DNA of 64,000 bases from assembly GCF_014873755.1 (NCBI RefSeq), contig NZ_JADBEG010000001.1, forward strand, positions 6,918,501 through 6,982,500, in the 5' to 3' direction. Positions 47,704 through 58,004 of this stretch are shown here, in pieces (the first letter of the stretch is position 1; each line of letters begins with the position of its first letter). Both the position numbers and the translations under genes were made by a program. The notes under the pieces were generated by a model. It was given only the letters and a program-made list of their open reading frames with translations, was not told the DNA's origin and did not search any database. Source of the stretch: Amycolatopsis lexingtonensis. Its GTDB lineage: Bacteria > Actinomycetota > Actinomycetes > Mycobacteriales > Pseudonocardiaceae.

Positions 47704-48336
47704 CTAGTGGGCGAGGCCCGGCGGACGCTCTTCACGAGCGGCCTCCGGGCCTCGCTCGTCGTGGTGGCGGCGCAGGAACGACCGGCGGCGCGGGGTGGCG
47801 TCGTCGGTGCGCTCGACGCGGTCGCGGTCGATGACCTCGGTGTGCTGCTCGGCGACCGCGGGCTCGCCGACCGTCTCGTCCTCGGGCAGCAGGATGGTGC
47901 GGCGGGCCGGCAGGACCGCGATCAGCAGGCCGAGCGCGGCGACGCCGAGGTGCAGCCACGTGTCGGCGGGACCCATGTCCAGCGGGTTGCCGGCGGTGGC
48001 GAAGGGGTTGTTCGAGATGAGGCCGTCGATCATCAGGCCCCACACGAACAGCAGGCCGTAACCGATGAACAGCAGCCAGCCGAACGTCCGGGCGCGGCCC
48101 GAACCGAACGCCAGCAGCAGGCCGATGACGCCGGTGCCGATGCGGACGAGGCTCATGAGCGGGTTGGCGGAGAACCGCCAGAAGCCCGCGTCGTGGTGGC
48201 CGGCGAAGTTGCCGAAGCCCGTCCTGGTCAATCCGATGATGCCGACGACGAGGAACGCGATCCCGGCCAGTCCGGCCAGCACCTGCGCCGGCTGCAGGCC
48301 GCGAACCCGGATGCGTGCGCCTTTCGCGTGAGTCAT
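47704..48336 (-). CDS. DUF4383 membrane protein
   Basis: A 210-residue membrane protein with four helices in residues 18-150 (AQVLAGLAGIAFLVVGIIGL; LMSLVRIGTGVIGLLLAFG; TFGWLLFIGYGLLFVWGLMI; DTWLHLGVAALGLLIAVL), the DUF4383 pattern, and a charged cytosolic tail of 55 residues rich in Arg, Glu and His. ATG 48336 follows AAGGACTGGAG; the longer frame to 48594 overlaps the next gene's promoter. Function unknown. It converges with the lipoprotein gene. Confidence 0.87.
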   Translation of the reverse strand: MTHAKGARIRVRGLQPAQVLAGLAGIAFLVVGIIGLTRTGFGNFAGHHDAGFWRFSANPLMSLVRIGTGVIGLLLAFGSGRARTFGWLLFIGYGLLFVWGLMIDGLISNNPFATAGNPLDMGPADTWLHLGVAALGLLIAVLPARRTILLPEDETVGEPAVAEQHTEVIDRDRVERTDDATPRRRSFLRRHHDERGPEAAREERPPGLAH

Positions 48337-48526
48337 GACTCCAGTCCTTCCCAGCGGGTGGTGACGACCGTCACCGCCCTCAGGTACCCCGCGAACACGG
48401 TGAGCGAAACGACGGTGCTTGCCCGCGGGCCACCTGCGCGTTCCCGGTTTCGGCCCCTGGCGAGAGCTATCCCACAAATTCACCCCAATCAGCGAACAGC
48501 GCGCCGCGCTCCCGGCAATCCGGAGC

Positions 48527-49408
48527 ATGCGCAAGCTGAGCGGGATCTTCCTGGTGGGACTGTGCCTGGGGGCGGTCGGCGCGGTGGTGGTCACCGCGCG
48601 TCACGGCGTCCCCGCGGCACCCGCGCCCCTCGCGGTGGCGGAATCGCTGACAACGATGTCGGAAACGCCGGTGAGCACGCCGACGACCCCCACTCCGACG
48701 CCAACGCCGTCGCCGAGCAAGAGCGCCACGCCCAAGAGCGCGCCGAAGGTGGACGCCGCCGAGCTGGACCGGCTGATGCCGAGCGGGACCGCCAGCGCCG
48801 TGGTGTTCGACCGGCAGAGCGGAGCCACGACCGTCTCCGTGCGGGCGGACCGCGGGTACACGTCGGCTTCGCTGGTGAAGCTGCTGATCGCGCTCACCGT
48901 GCTCGAGCGGGGTGGGCCGACGGCATCCGTGCAGAAGATGTTGTCCCGCAGCGACGACGAGCTCGCGAGCCAGTTCTGGTCGGCCTACGGCGGGCCGGCG
49001 ATCGTCACGCGCTGGGCCACGAAGCTCGGGCTCACCGGGACGCGGGCGCCGCAGGATCCCGGGCGCTGGGGCGACACGCGGATCACGGCGCGGGACGTCG
49101 TGCGGATCCACCAGTACGTGCTGGAGCACGCGCCGGGCGCGATCATGGCCGCGTTGCGGGGTGCGACCGAGCGGGGGTCCGACGGCTTCCGGCAGTACTT
49201 CGGCATCCCGGACGCGGCCGACGGGCGACCGTGGGCCGTCAAGCAGGGCTGGTCGTGCTGCGGGCCGACGCGGATGCTGCACACCTCGGGCGTCGTCGGC
49301 GACGGGGACCGCTACATCGTGGTGGTGCTGAGCGAGCACCCCGCTTCGGTCGACTACGCGACCGGTTCGAAGCGGGTGACGGCGATCGTCTCCGCGCTGC
49401 TCGGCTGA
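48527..49408 (+). CDS. membrane-anchored serine hydrolase (beta-lactamase-like)
   Basis: A 293-residue exported protein: a signal anchor (GIFLVGLCLGAVGAVVV), a Thr/Pro/Ser-rich spacer (about 50-85, with a run of PTPTPTP), then a serine-hydrolase domain with SxxK motif SLVK in YTSASLVKLLIAL, SDDELASQFW in the SxN position and the late VKQGWSCCG region where KTG would lie. It resembles actinobacterial class A beta-lactamase-like hydrolases of unknown substrate; resistance is not implied. ATG 48527. Confidence 0.8.
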   Translation: MRKLSGIFLVGLCLGAVGAVVVTARHGVPAAPAPLAVAESLTTMSETPVSTPTTPTPTPTPSPSKSATPKSAPKVDAAELDRLMPSGTASAVVFDRQSGATTVSVRADRGYTSASLVKLLIALTVLERGGPTASVQKMLSRSDDELASQFWSAYGGPAIVTRWATKLGLTGTRAPQDPGRWGDTRITARDVVRIHQYVLEHAPGAIMAALRGATERGSDGFRQYFGIPDAADGRPWAVKQGWSCCGPTRMLHTSGVVGDGDRYIVVVLSEHPASVDYATGSKRVTAIVSALLG

Positions 49409-49411
49409 GGA

Positions 49412-50620
49412 CTACTGGTCGGTGTCCGCCAGCGCCCCGTGCGCGCCGGACTTCGGCAGCGGCCACGGCAGGACGCCGCCCGTCGTCTCCGCCTGGCGGC
49501 CGGGCGGGGCCGGACTCGTTGTGTGCGAACCGATCCACGCCAGGACGTCGGGGATCTGGGACTTGAAGGTGTTCATGTTGTGGCCCGCGTCCCGGATGCG
49601 CCACGACGTGAACTGCACCGGCGGCCTCGCCGCGGCGCGGATCTGGTCGATCGCGTAGCTCTCGTAGTTCTCCTTCTCGCCGGAGATGGCGAGGATCTGG
49701 ACCGGGGACGGGTGGAGGCGGACGTTGACCCGGACGTTGTTGGCGTCGTTGATGTCCTGGCGGCCGTGGAACAGGTCCTCGGTCTCGGCGTCGACCTGTG
49801 CCTTGTCGTAGCCGCTGACGCTGACCGCCTGGCCGTACCACTGCGGGTGGCGGGTCACCAGGTTCATCGCGCAGTACCCGCCGGACGACCAGCCCGCGAT
49901 CGTCCACGCCTGGCGGTTCGGGGCGACGCCCAGTTTCTGCAGGGCCCAGTCGCGCAGGTCGGCCGTCAGATACGTGTCGTTCGCCGTTCCGTTGACCTCG
50001 TCGACGCATTCGGTGTCGTGGCCGACCTTCGGCACGCCCGTCGGGTCCGGGACGATCACGACCGTCGGCGGCAGGACCTTCTTCGCGATCGCGGCGTCGA
50101 GCTGCTCCGGCATGTGGTAGCCGCTCGTGAAGACCTCGGGGCCGGACGGGTAGTTCGGGATCCACTCGATCGCCGGGAAGCGGAGTTCCTTGTACGCCGC
50201 GTCGAAGTACTGCGGGGGCAGGTACACCGTGACGTCGCGGGTCAGCTTGGTGCGGCGGCCGGTCACCTTCATGTGGACGACCGTGCCCTTGCCCTCGCGG
50301 GCGTGCGCGACGCCCGTGTCGCGCAGCTTCTCGAGGTCCTCGCCGTTCTGCGATGCCTCGGCGTCGGTGCCCTGGCCGGCGTACCCGCCGGTGCCGAACA
50401 ACGAGCCGACCGTCGGGAAGAATCCGCCGATCATGTTGCCCGCCATGCCGGTGGTCAGGACCAGCAGGACGACCGCGAGCAGGATCGTGGCGCTGCGCCA
50501 CAGGCGCTTGCGCTTCCAGCGGTCCCAGAACCACGGGACCGCGATGATCGCGAGCAGCGTCAGCACGACCACCACGATCATGTTGACCGGCGAATCCAGC
50601 CGGATGCTGCTCAAGTTCAT
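49412..50620 (-). CDS. membrane-anchored alpha/beta esterase (antigen 85/EstA-like)
   Basis: A 402-residue protein with two N-terminal membrane helices (MIVVVVLTLLAIIAVPWF; TILLAVVLLVLTTGMAGNMIGG) and an extracytoplasmic alpha/beta hydrolase of the esterase/D-type, with nucleophile motif GWSSGGYCA, a later acid and His in RDAGHNMNTF. Such proteins are distantly related to mycolyltransferases and fucose/enterochelin esterases. Start at ATG 50620 with AAGGACC upstream. It converges with the hydrolase gene 4 bp away. Substrate unknown. Confidence 0.83.
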   Translation of the reverse strand: MNLSSIRLDSPVNMIVVVVLTLLAIIAVPWFWDRWKRKRLWRSATILLAVVLLVLTTGMAGNMIGGFFPTVGSLFGTGGYAGQGTDAEASQNGEDLEKLRDTGVAHAREGKGTVVHMKVTGRRTKLTRDVTVYLPPQYFDAAYKELRFPAIEWIPNYPSGPEVFTSGYHMPEQLDAAIAKKVLPPTVVIVPDPTGVPKVGHDTECVDEVNGTANDTYLTADLRDWALQKLGVAPNRQAWTIAGWSSGGYCAMNLVTRHPQWYGQAVSVSGYDKAQVDAETEDLFHGRQDINDANNVRVNVRLHPSPVQILAISGEKENYESYAIDQIRAAARPPVQFTSWRIRDAGHNMNTFKSQIPDVLAWIGSHTTSPAPPGRQAETTGGVLPWPLPKSGAHGALADTDQ

Positions 50621-50766
50621 GGGTCGGTCCTTCCGGGCGGGCAGTGAATGCGCACCCGGACCCCCCGGGACTCGCGTATATATCACGTTTGAGCCCACGG
50701 ACAAGTTGCGGCCCTGTGACTTCTGTCATAGGGCCGCAACGCGCGCCGAACTCAGCGTTTTCTCAG

Positions 50767-51729
50767 TTATTTCCCCAAAGCGCGGGTCAGCACGGTGATG
50801 GCCTGGGTGATCGCGGCCTCGGCGGCGTGGGTCTCGCGGAGCGCGTTGACCATCACGAAGTCGTGGATGATCCCCTGGTATCGGACCGCCGTGACGGGCA
50901 CGCCGGCCTGACGCAGCTTCGCCGCGTACGCCTCGCCTTCGTCGCGCAGGACGTCGGCCTCGCCGGTGATCACGAGGGCCGGGGGCAGGCCGGCGAGCTC
51001 CTCGAGCGACGCGCGCAGCGGGGACGCGGTGATCTCCGCGCGCTGGGCGGGGTCGGTCGTGTACTGGTCCCAGAACCACTTCATGCCTTCGCGGCCGAGG
51101 AAGTAGCCCTCGGCGAACTTCAGGTACGACTCGGTGTCGAAGTTCGCGTCGGTGACCGGGTAGAAGAGCACCTGCTGCTTGAAGGTCACGTCGCCGCGCT
51201 GCTTCGCGAGCAGGGTCAGCGCCGCGGTCATGTTCCCGCCGACGGAGTCGCCCGCGATCGCGATGCGCGAAGTATCGAGGCCGTGCTCGGAACCGTGCGA
51301 AGCAACCCACTTCGCCACGGCGTAGCTCTGCTCGATGGCGACCGGGTAGCGCGCCTCCGGCGAGCGGTCGTACTCCGGGAAGACGACGGCGGCACCGACA
51401 CCGGCCGCGAGTTCGCGCACCAGCCGCTGGTGGGTGTGGAAGTCGCCGAACACCCAGCCGGCGCCGTGGATGTAGACGATCACCGGCAGCGGGCCCTCGA
51501 CGCCCTCGGGGCGGACGATCCGGGTCTCGACCTCGCCGGTCGGGCCGCCGGGCACCTGGACGACCTCGATCGACGCGGGGGCCATGGCGACGTCGCCGTC
51601 CTGGACGCCGTCGACGGCCTTGCGTCCCTCCGCGGGCGGCAGCTGGAACAGGTACGGCGGCTGGTCGGTGGCCTCGGCGAACGCCTGCGCGGCCGGTTCG
51701 AGGGCCAGGTTGTGCGGGTTGGCGGTCAT
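50767..51729 (-). CDS. alpha/beta hydrolase, HSL family
   Basis: A 320-residue cytosolic esterase of the hormone-sensitive-lipase group: oxyanion motif YIHGAGWVFGD (HGGGW variant with Ala), nucleophile GDSVGG, acid in VITGEADVLRDEG and His in GIIHDFVMVN. It hydrolyses short or medium acyl esters. ATG 51729 has GAGGAGGACG upstream. It is divergent from the OhrR-like regulator gene, and two overlapping palindromes (51777-51796) lie between them, so it is the likely regulated target. Confidence 0.92.
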   Translation of the reverse strand: MTANPHNLALEPAAQAFAEATDQPPYLFQLPPAEGRKAVDGVQDGDVAMAPASIEVVQVPGGPTGEVETRIVRPEGVEGPLPVIVYIHGAGWVFGDFHTHQRLVRELAAGVGAAVVFPEYDRSPEARYPVAIEQSYAVAKWVASHGSEHGLDTSRIAIAGDSVGGNMTAALTLLAKQRGDVTFKQQVLFYPVTDANFDTESYLKFAEGYFLGREGMKWFWDQYTTDPAQRAEITASPLRASLEELAGLPPALVITGEADVLRDEGEAYAAKLRQAGVPVTAVRYQGIIHDFVMVNALRETHAAEAAITQAITVLTRALGK

Positions 51730-51776
51730 GTCGTCCTCCTCGAAGTGAAGCAAGCTGATGTCATCAAGGTAGCTCT

Positions 51777-51796
51777 CAACTGAGTTGTGCACAACT
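51777..51796. promoter_or_regulatory. overlapping palindromes, candidate MarR/OhrR operator
   Basis: CAACTGAGTTG (51777-51787) overlaps the perfect 14-bp AGTTGTGCACAACT (51783-51796) in the divergent promoter region of the HSL esterase and MarR genes, 90 bp from the MarR start. Confidence 0.65.
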
Positions 51797-51884
51797 AAAT
51801 GACGTCCAATGAGATGCAGGGCACTTAAGTTGCCGCGCAGTCCGAAGTCGGGGAGCATGGAGAGTTACGAGAGAGGAGGACGCC

Positions 51885-52334
51885 ATGGCATCGCTGCGGC
51901 TGGACGACCAGCTCTGCTTCGGGCTGTACTCGGCGTCGCGCGCGGTGACGTCGCTGTACCGGGTCGTCCTGGACGACCTCGACCTGACCTACCCCCAGTA
52001 CCTGGTCATGCTGGCGCTCTGGGAACAGGACCACCGCCTGGTGAAGGAACTCGGCGCCGAGCTGAACCTCGACTCGGGCACGCTCTCGCCGCTGCTCAAG
52101 CGGCTGCAGACGGCGGGGCTGGTGGTCCGGAACCGGCAGGCCGACGACGAGCGGTCGGTCCGCGTCAGCCTGAGCGAGACCGGGAAAGCGTTGCGCGAGA
52201 AGGCTCAGGGCATCCCCGACGTGATCGGCACGGCGATGAGCCTGGACGACGCCGGGGTGGCCCGGCTGCGCGCCGAGCTGGACCGCCTGACAGAGTCGGT
52301 GAACGCCTATCGGGAGGCTCTGGCACCGGCATGA
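51885..52334 (+). CDS. OhrR-like MarR-family regulator
   Basis: A 149-residue winged-helix regulator. The N-terminus LDDQLCFGLYSASRA contains the conserved redox Cys (Cys11) of OhrR organic-peroxide sensors; the DNA-binding domain runs LTYPQYLVMLALWEQD through LDSGTLSPLLKRLQTAGLV, with the wing ADDERSVRVSL. No ohr peroxidase gene is adjacent; the divergent partner is an esterase. Its stop overlaps the start of the following methyltransferase (ATGA). It probably represses both directions and is released when Cys11 is oxidised. Confidence 0.88.
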   Translation: MASLRLDDQLCFGLYSASRAVTSLYRVVLDDLDLTYPQYLVMLALWEQDHRLVKELGAELNLDSGTLSPLLKRLQTAGLVVRNRQADDERSVRVSLSETGKALREKAQGIPDVIGTAMSLDDAGVARLRAELDRLTESVNAYREALAPA

Positions 52335-53173
52335 TCAACCACGATGACGCGCTGAAGGCCGTCGAGAGCAGCCTGGACCGCCCCTCGGCGGCCCGGATCT
52401 ACGACTACTTCATCGGCGGGCACACGCACTACGCGATCGACCGCGACTTCGCGGAGAAGGTCCGCGCCCGGCTGCCGCTCATGGGCGAGTACTGCCTGAC
52501 GAGCCGGCAGTTCCTCGGCCGCGCGGTCCGCCAGTGCGTCCGCAAGGGCATCCGGCAGTTCGTCGACATCGGCTCGGGCCTGCCGACCGCGGGCAACGTC
52601 CACGAGGTCGCCGACGAAGAACGCGAAGAACTCGACACGCGCGTGCTCTACATCGACAACGAGCCGATCGCGCTCGCGCACTCGACGTTGCTGCTCGCCG
52701 ACACCGCCGACCCGGAGCGCCACCACGCCATCGCCGCGGACTTCCTGCAGCCGGAGGACCTCTGGGACCGGGTGACCGCGTCCGACGTCATCGACGTGCG
52801 GGAGCCGATGGCCCTGGTGATCAACGCCGTCATGCACTTCGTCAAGGACGAGCAGAACCCGGACTACCTGCTCAAGTTCTACCGGGAGCGGCTGCCGTCC
52901 GGCTCGCTGCTGGTGCTGTCGCAGATGACCAACGAGAACCCGGTCAACGAGGACGAGCGCCAGGCGCTGCTCGACCTGCTCGAGTACTACGAGACCACGA
53001 CGAACCCCGGTTTCCTGCGGCCGATGGCCGAGTTCGAACGCTTCTTCGGCGGCTGGCCGATGCTGGCGCCCGGGCTCGTCTACGCGCCGGCGTGGCACCC
53101 CGACGAGCGGACCGTGTTCGCCGGGTCGCCGTCGGAGTCGCGGGTGATCGGCGGCGTCGCCCGCAAGCCTTAG
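52331..53173 (+). CDS. SAM-dependent methyltransferase (DUF574 family)
   Basis: A 280-residue protein of the actinobacterial S-adenosyl methyltransferase family PF04672. The signature region is RPSAARIYDYFIGGHTHYAIDR; the SAM site reads QFVDIGSGLPTAGNVHEV and DTRVLYIDNEPIALAH. The substrate is unknown for the family. ATG 52331 overlaps the regulator's stop by 4 bp, so the two are coexpressed and translation is coupled. It converges with the patatin gene, overlapping its end by 4 bp. Confidence 0.9.
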   Translation: MINHDDALKAVESSLDRPSAARIYDYFIGGHTHYAIDRDFAEKVRARLPLMGEYCLTSRQFLGRAVRQCVRKGIRQFVDIGSGLPTAGNVHEVADEEREELDTRVLYIDNEPIALAHSTLLLADTADPERHHAIAADFLQPEDLWDRVTASDVIDVREPMALVINAVMHFVKDEQNPDYLLKFYRERLPSGSLLVLSQMTNENPVNEDERQALLDLLEYYETTTNPGFLRPMAEFERFFGGWPMLAPGLVYAPAWHPDERTVFAGSPSESRVIGGVARKP

Positions 53174-54108
53174 GACGCTTCCCGGAGTCCTTCGAGGAGG
53201 TCGAGGACGGCGCTCTTACCCAGCTCCACGGCCTTGCGCAGCACTTCGGGGTCGCGCTCGACCACGCCGACGTCCGGCGATCCCGCCGGCGGCCTGATGC
53301 TCAGGATCCGCGGGTCCGACGCCAGGACCTCCTCGTCCTCGACGTCGCGGCGGTAGGTGTCACGCCACGCGGGGATCGTGCCCGGGGCCTGGCGGCGCAG
53401 GAACCGCGGCACCACGACGTCGTAGGCGCGTGGTGGCGGCACCGGGAGCTCATCGGCGCGGCGGGTGCGCAGCACGAGGACGTCGGTCGCGTCCTGGGCC
53501 AGCGCCGTCCGGTACGGGATCGGCTCGGCGACGCCCGCGTCCACGAACCGGCGGCCCGCCATCGGGATCGGCGGCCCGGCCAGCACCGGCATGCAGGAGG
53601 ACGCCGCGAGCGCGACCTTGATCGCGTCGACGTCGTCGAGAAAGGGGTGCAGGTCGGTCGACTCCCCCGTGTCGGCGTCGGTGGCCAGCGGGTGGAACGT
53701 CACCGGGTTGGCCAGGATCGCCGGGAAGTCCATCGGCTCGAGCACCGAATAAACCTGGTGGACGAGGTATTCGAGGTCGATCACCGCGCGGCCGCGCAGG
53801 GTGTGCAGCGGGTTGATGATCCGGCGCATGACGACCGGGTTCCACCAGGTCCGCACGCCCGTCGACGACCGGCCGCTGAGCAGCCAGGCGCCGTTGAGCG
53901 CGCCGGCCGACGAGCCGTAGACGGCGTCGAAGACCGGGACGGCGCCGAGTTCGTCGAGCGCCAGTGCCATGCCGCTGGAGTACGTGCCGCGGCTGCTGCC
54001 GCCTTCGACGGCGAGCGCGAGGCGCCTGCCGTCGGTGCGCTCGCCCGGGACGCTGCCCGTCGCCAGCCGTTCGGAGATCAGTTCGAGTACCGGGTGCACT
54101 CCTCCCAT
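53170..54108 (-). CDS. patatin-like phospholipase
   Basis: A 312-residue patatin-fold lipid acyl hydrolase with a Ser-Asp dyad: GSSAGALNG (GxSxG nucleophile) and DAGVAEPIP (DG/A Asp). The oxyanion loop is EGGSSRGTYSSG, with Ser replacing the third Gly of the usual GGGxRG. No signal peptide, so it is cytosolic or peripheral. Start at ATG 54108; an open frame to 54219 overlaps the divergent PadR promoter. It would hydrolyse phospholipid or acyl esters. Confidence 0.9.
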   Translation of the reverse strand: MGGVHPVLELISERLATGSVPGERTDGRRLALAVEGGSSRGTYSSGMALALDELGAVPVFDAVYGSSAGALNGAWLLSGRSSTGVRTWWNPVVMRRIINPLHTLRGRAVIDLEYLVHQVYSVLEPMDFPAILANPVTFHPLATDADTGESTDLHPFLDDVDAIKVALAASSCMPVLAGPPIPMAGRRFVDAGVAEPIPYRTALAQDATDVLVLRTRRADELPVPPPRAYDVVVPRFLRRQAPGTIPAWRDTYRRDVEDEEVLASDPRILSIRPPAGSPDVGVVERDPEVLRKAVELGKSAVLDLLEGLREAS

Positions 54109-54166
54109 CCTGGTCTTTTCTTCCCGTTCGTCGACCCGATTTGCCTCACTCAGGGGGGTGAAGTGA

Positions 54167-56767
<2,601 letters not shown>

Positions 56768-56802
56768 CCCCAGATGCGTCCGGCACTGGCAGGATGGGGC
56801 CC

Positions 56803-57771
56803 GTGCGAGACGTATGCGTGATCGGGCTCGGGCTGATCGGCGGTTCGCTGCTGCGCGCGGCGGCCGCCAGCGGCCGCACGGCGTTCGGCGCCGCGGTTTC
56901 CGAAGGGGACGCCGACGCGGCCAGCAGAGCGGGTTACGACGTCACGACGGACGTCGAAGCCGCGCTGCACCGGGCCGCCGCCGACGACGCGCTGGTCGTG
57001 CTCGCGGTGCCGCTCCCGGCCGTCGAAGACCTGCTGCGGCTGGTCAACCAGCACGCGTCGCATTGCCTGCTCACCGACGTGACCAGCGTGAAAGCGCCGG
57101 TCTTGGACGCGGTCCGCCGCCGCGTGCCGTACACGCGGTACGTCGGCGGGCACCCGATGGCGGGGACGTCGAACTCGGGCTGGCTGGCCGGGGACGCGAC
57201 CCTGTTCCAGGGCGCGGCCTGGGTCGTCGCCGTCGAAGAGGACACCGACCTCGAGGCCTGGGCCGAAGTGGCCGCGCTCGTGCTCGACGTCGGCGCGCAC
57301 GTCGTCCCGCTGCCGGCGGAGTCGCACGACGAGGCCGTGGCCCGGATTTCGCACCTGCCGCACCTGTTCGCGGCCATCCTGGCCACGATCGGCGCCGAGG
57401 GCGGCCCGCTCGCGATGTCGCTGGCGGCCGGGTCCTACCGGGACGGCACGCGGGTCGCGGGCTCGAACCCGCACCTCGTGCGCGCGATGACCGAGGGCAA
57501 CCGGGACGCGCTGCTGCCGATCGTCGACGAAGCACTCGGGCGGCTCGGTGCCGCGCGCGGTTCGCTCGCGTCGACCGGTGGGCTGGCGGCCACGATCAAC
57601 GCGGGTTACGAAGGCGCGCAAGCACTCGCCGCCAACCTGGACGCCGAGCGCGCGGGCGTCCGGATCAGCCTGGCGGCGCCGGACGCCCGGCAGGGCCTGA
57701 TCGCGCTCGGCGAGCGCGGCGGCCGGATCACCGGGCTGTCCGACGGGATCGCGACCGGCGAGGTCCAGTAG
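56803..57771 (+). CDS. tyrA: prephenate dehydrogenase
   Basis: Tyrosine biosynthesis enzyme converting prephenate to 4-hydroxyphenylpyruvate with NAD+. The 322 residues start with the Rossmann motif CVIGLGLIGGSLL; conserved TDVTSVKAP and GGHPMAGTSNSGWLAGD, and SHLPHLFA of the helical dimer domain. There is no fused chorismate mutase or ACT domain. GTG 56803 is chosen with AGGATGGGG upstream; ATG 56794 would add three residues. It follows fadH by 35 bp but is functionally unrelated. Confidence 0.94.
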   Translation: MRDVCVIGLGLIGGSLLRAAAASGRTAFGAAVSEGDADAASRAGYDVTTDVEAALHRAAADDALVVLAVPLPAVEDLLRLVNQHASHCLLTDVTSVKAPVLDAVRRRVPYTRYVGGHPMAGTSNSGWLAGDATLFQGAAWVVAVEEDTDLEAWAEVAALVLDVGAHVVPLPAESHDEAVARISHLPHLFAAILATIGAEGGPLAMSLAAGSYRDGTRVAGSNPHLVRAMTEGNRDALLPIVDEALGRLGAARGSLASTGGLAATINAGYEGAQALAANLDAERAGVRISLAAPDARQGLIALGERGGRITGLSDGIATGEVQ

Positions 57772-57981
57772 TCACCGCGCCGGCGGGGTGTCCGGGGTGT
57801 CGTCGAACTTGTTGAGGAAGTCCTTGGCCTTCTCGACGCCGCCGTCGATCTGCGAGTCGTGGCCCGCGAACTTGGACTTCGCGAAGTCCGCCGCCTTGTC
57901 CAGGCCCTCCTCGATCTTGTCGTTGTGCTCGCGCAGGGCCTCTTCGGCCTTGCCCTTCAACGCTTCGAAGTCGATTCCCAT
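57772..57981 (-). CDS. small antitoxin-like protein (Rv0909/MT0933 family)
   Basis: A 69-residue helical, highly charged protein (MGIDFEALKGKAEEALREHN...) like the actinobacterial antitoxin family represented by Rv0909, rich in Lys, Asp and Ala with KAADFAKSKFAGH and KAKDFLNKFDD segments. In mycobacteria the partner is an SRPBCC-fold toxin, Rv0910. An SRPBCC gene occurs here at 60041, but on the other strand and beyond the FUSC gene. No Shine-Dalgarno is visible before ATG 57981. Its stop abuts the end of tyrA. Confidence 0.62.
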   Translation of the reverse strand: MGIDFEALKGKAEEALREHNDKIEEGLDKAADFAKSKFAGHDSQIDGGVEKAKDFLNKFDDTPDTPPAR

Positions 57982-58004
57982 GGCGCAATTGAACAGCACC
58001 GGCG

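Noticed and set aside
48527..49408. Acquired beta-lactamase resistance gene
   Set aside because: Chromosomal style, spacer and anchor, and lack of a clear KTG motif point to a housekeeping serine hydrolase-like protein.
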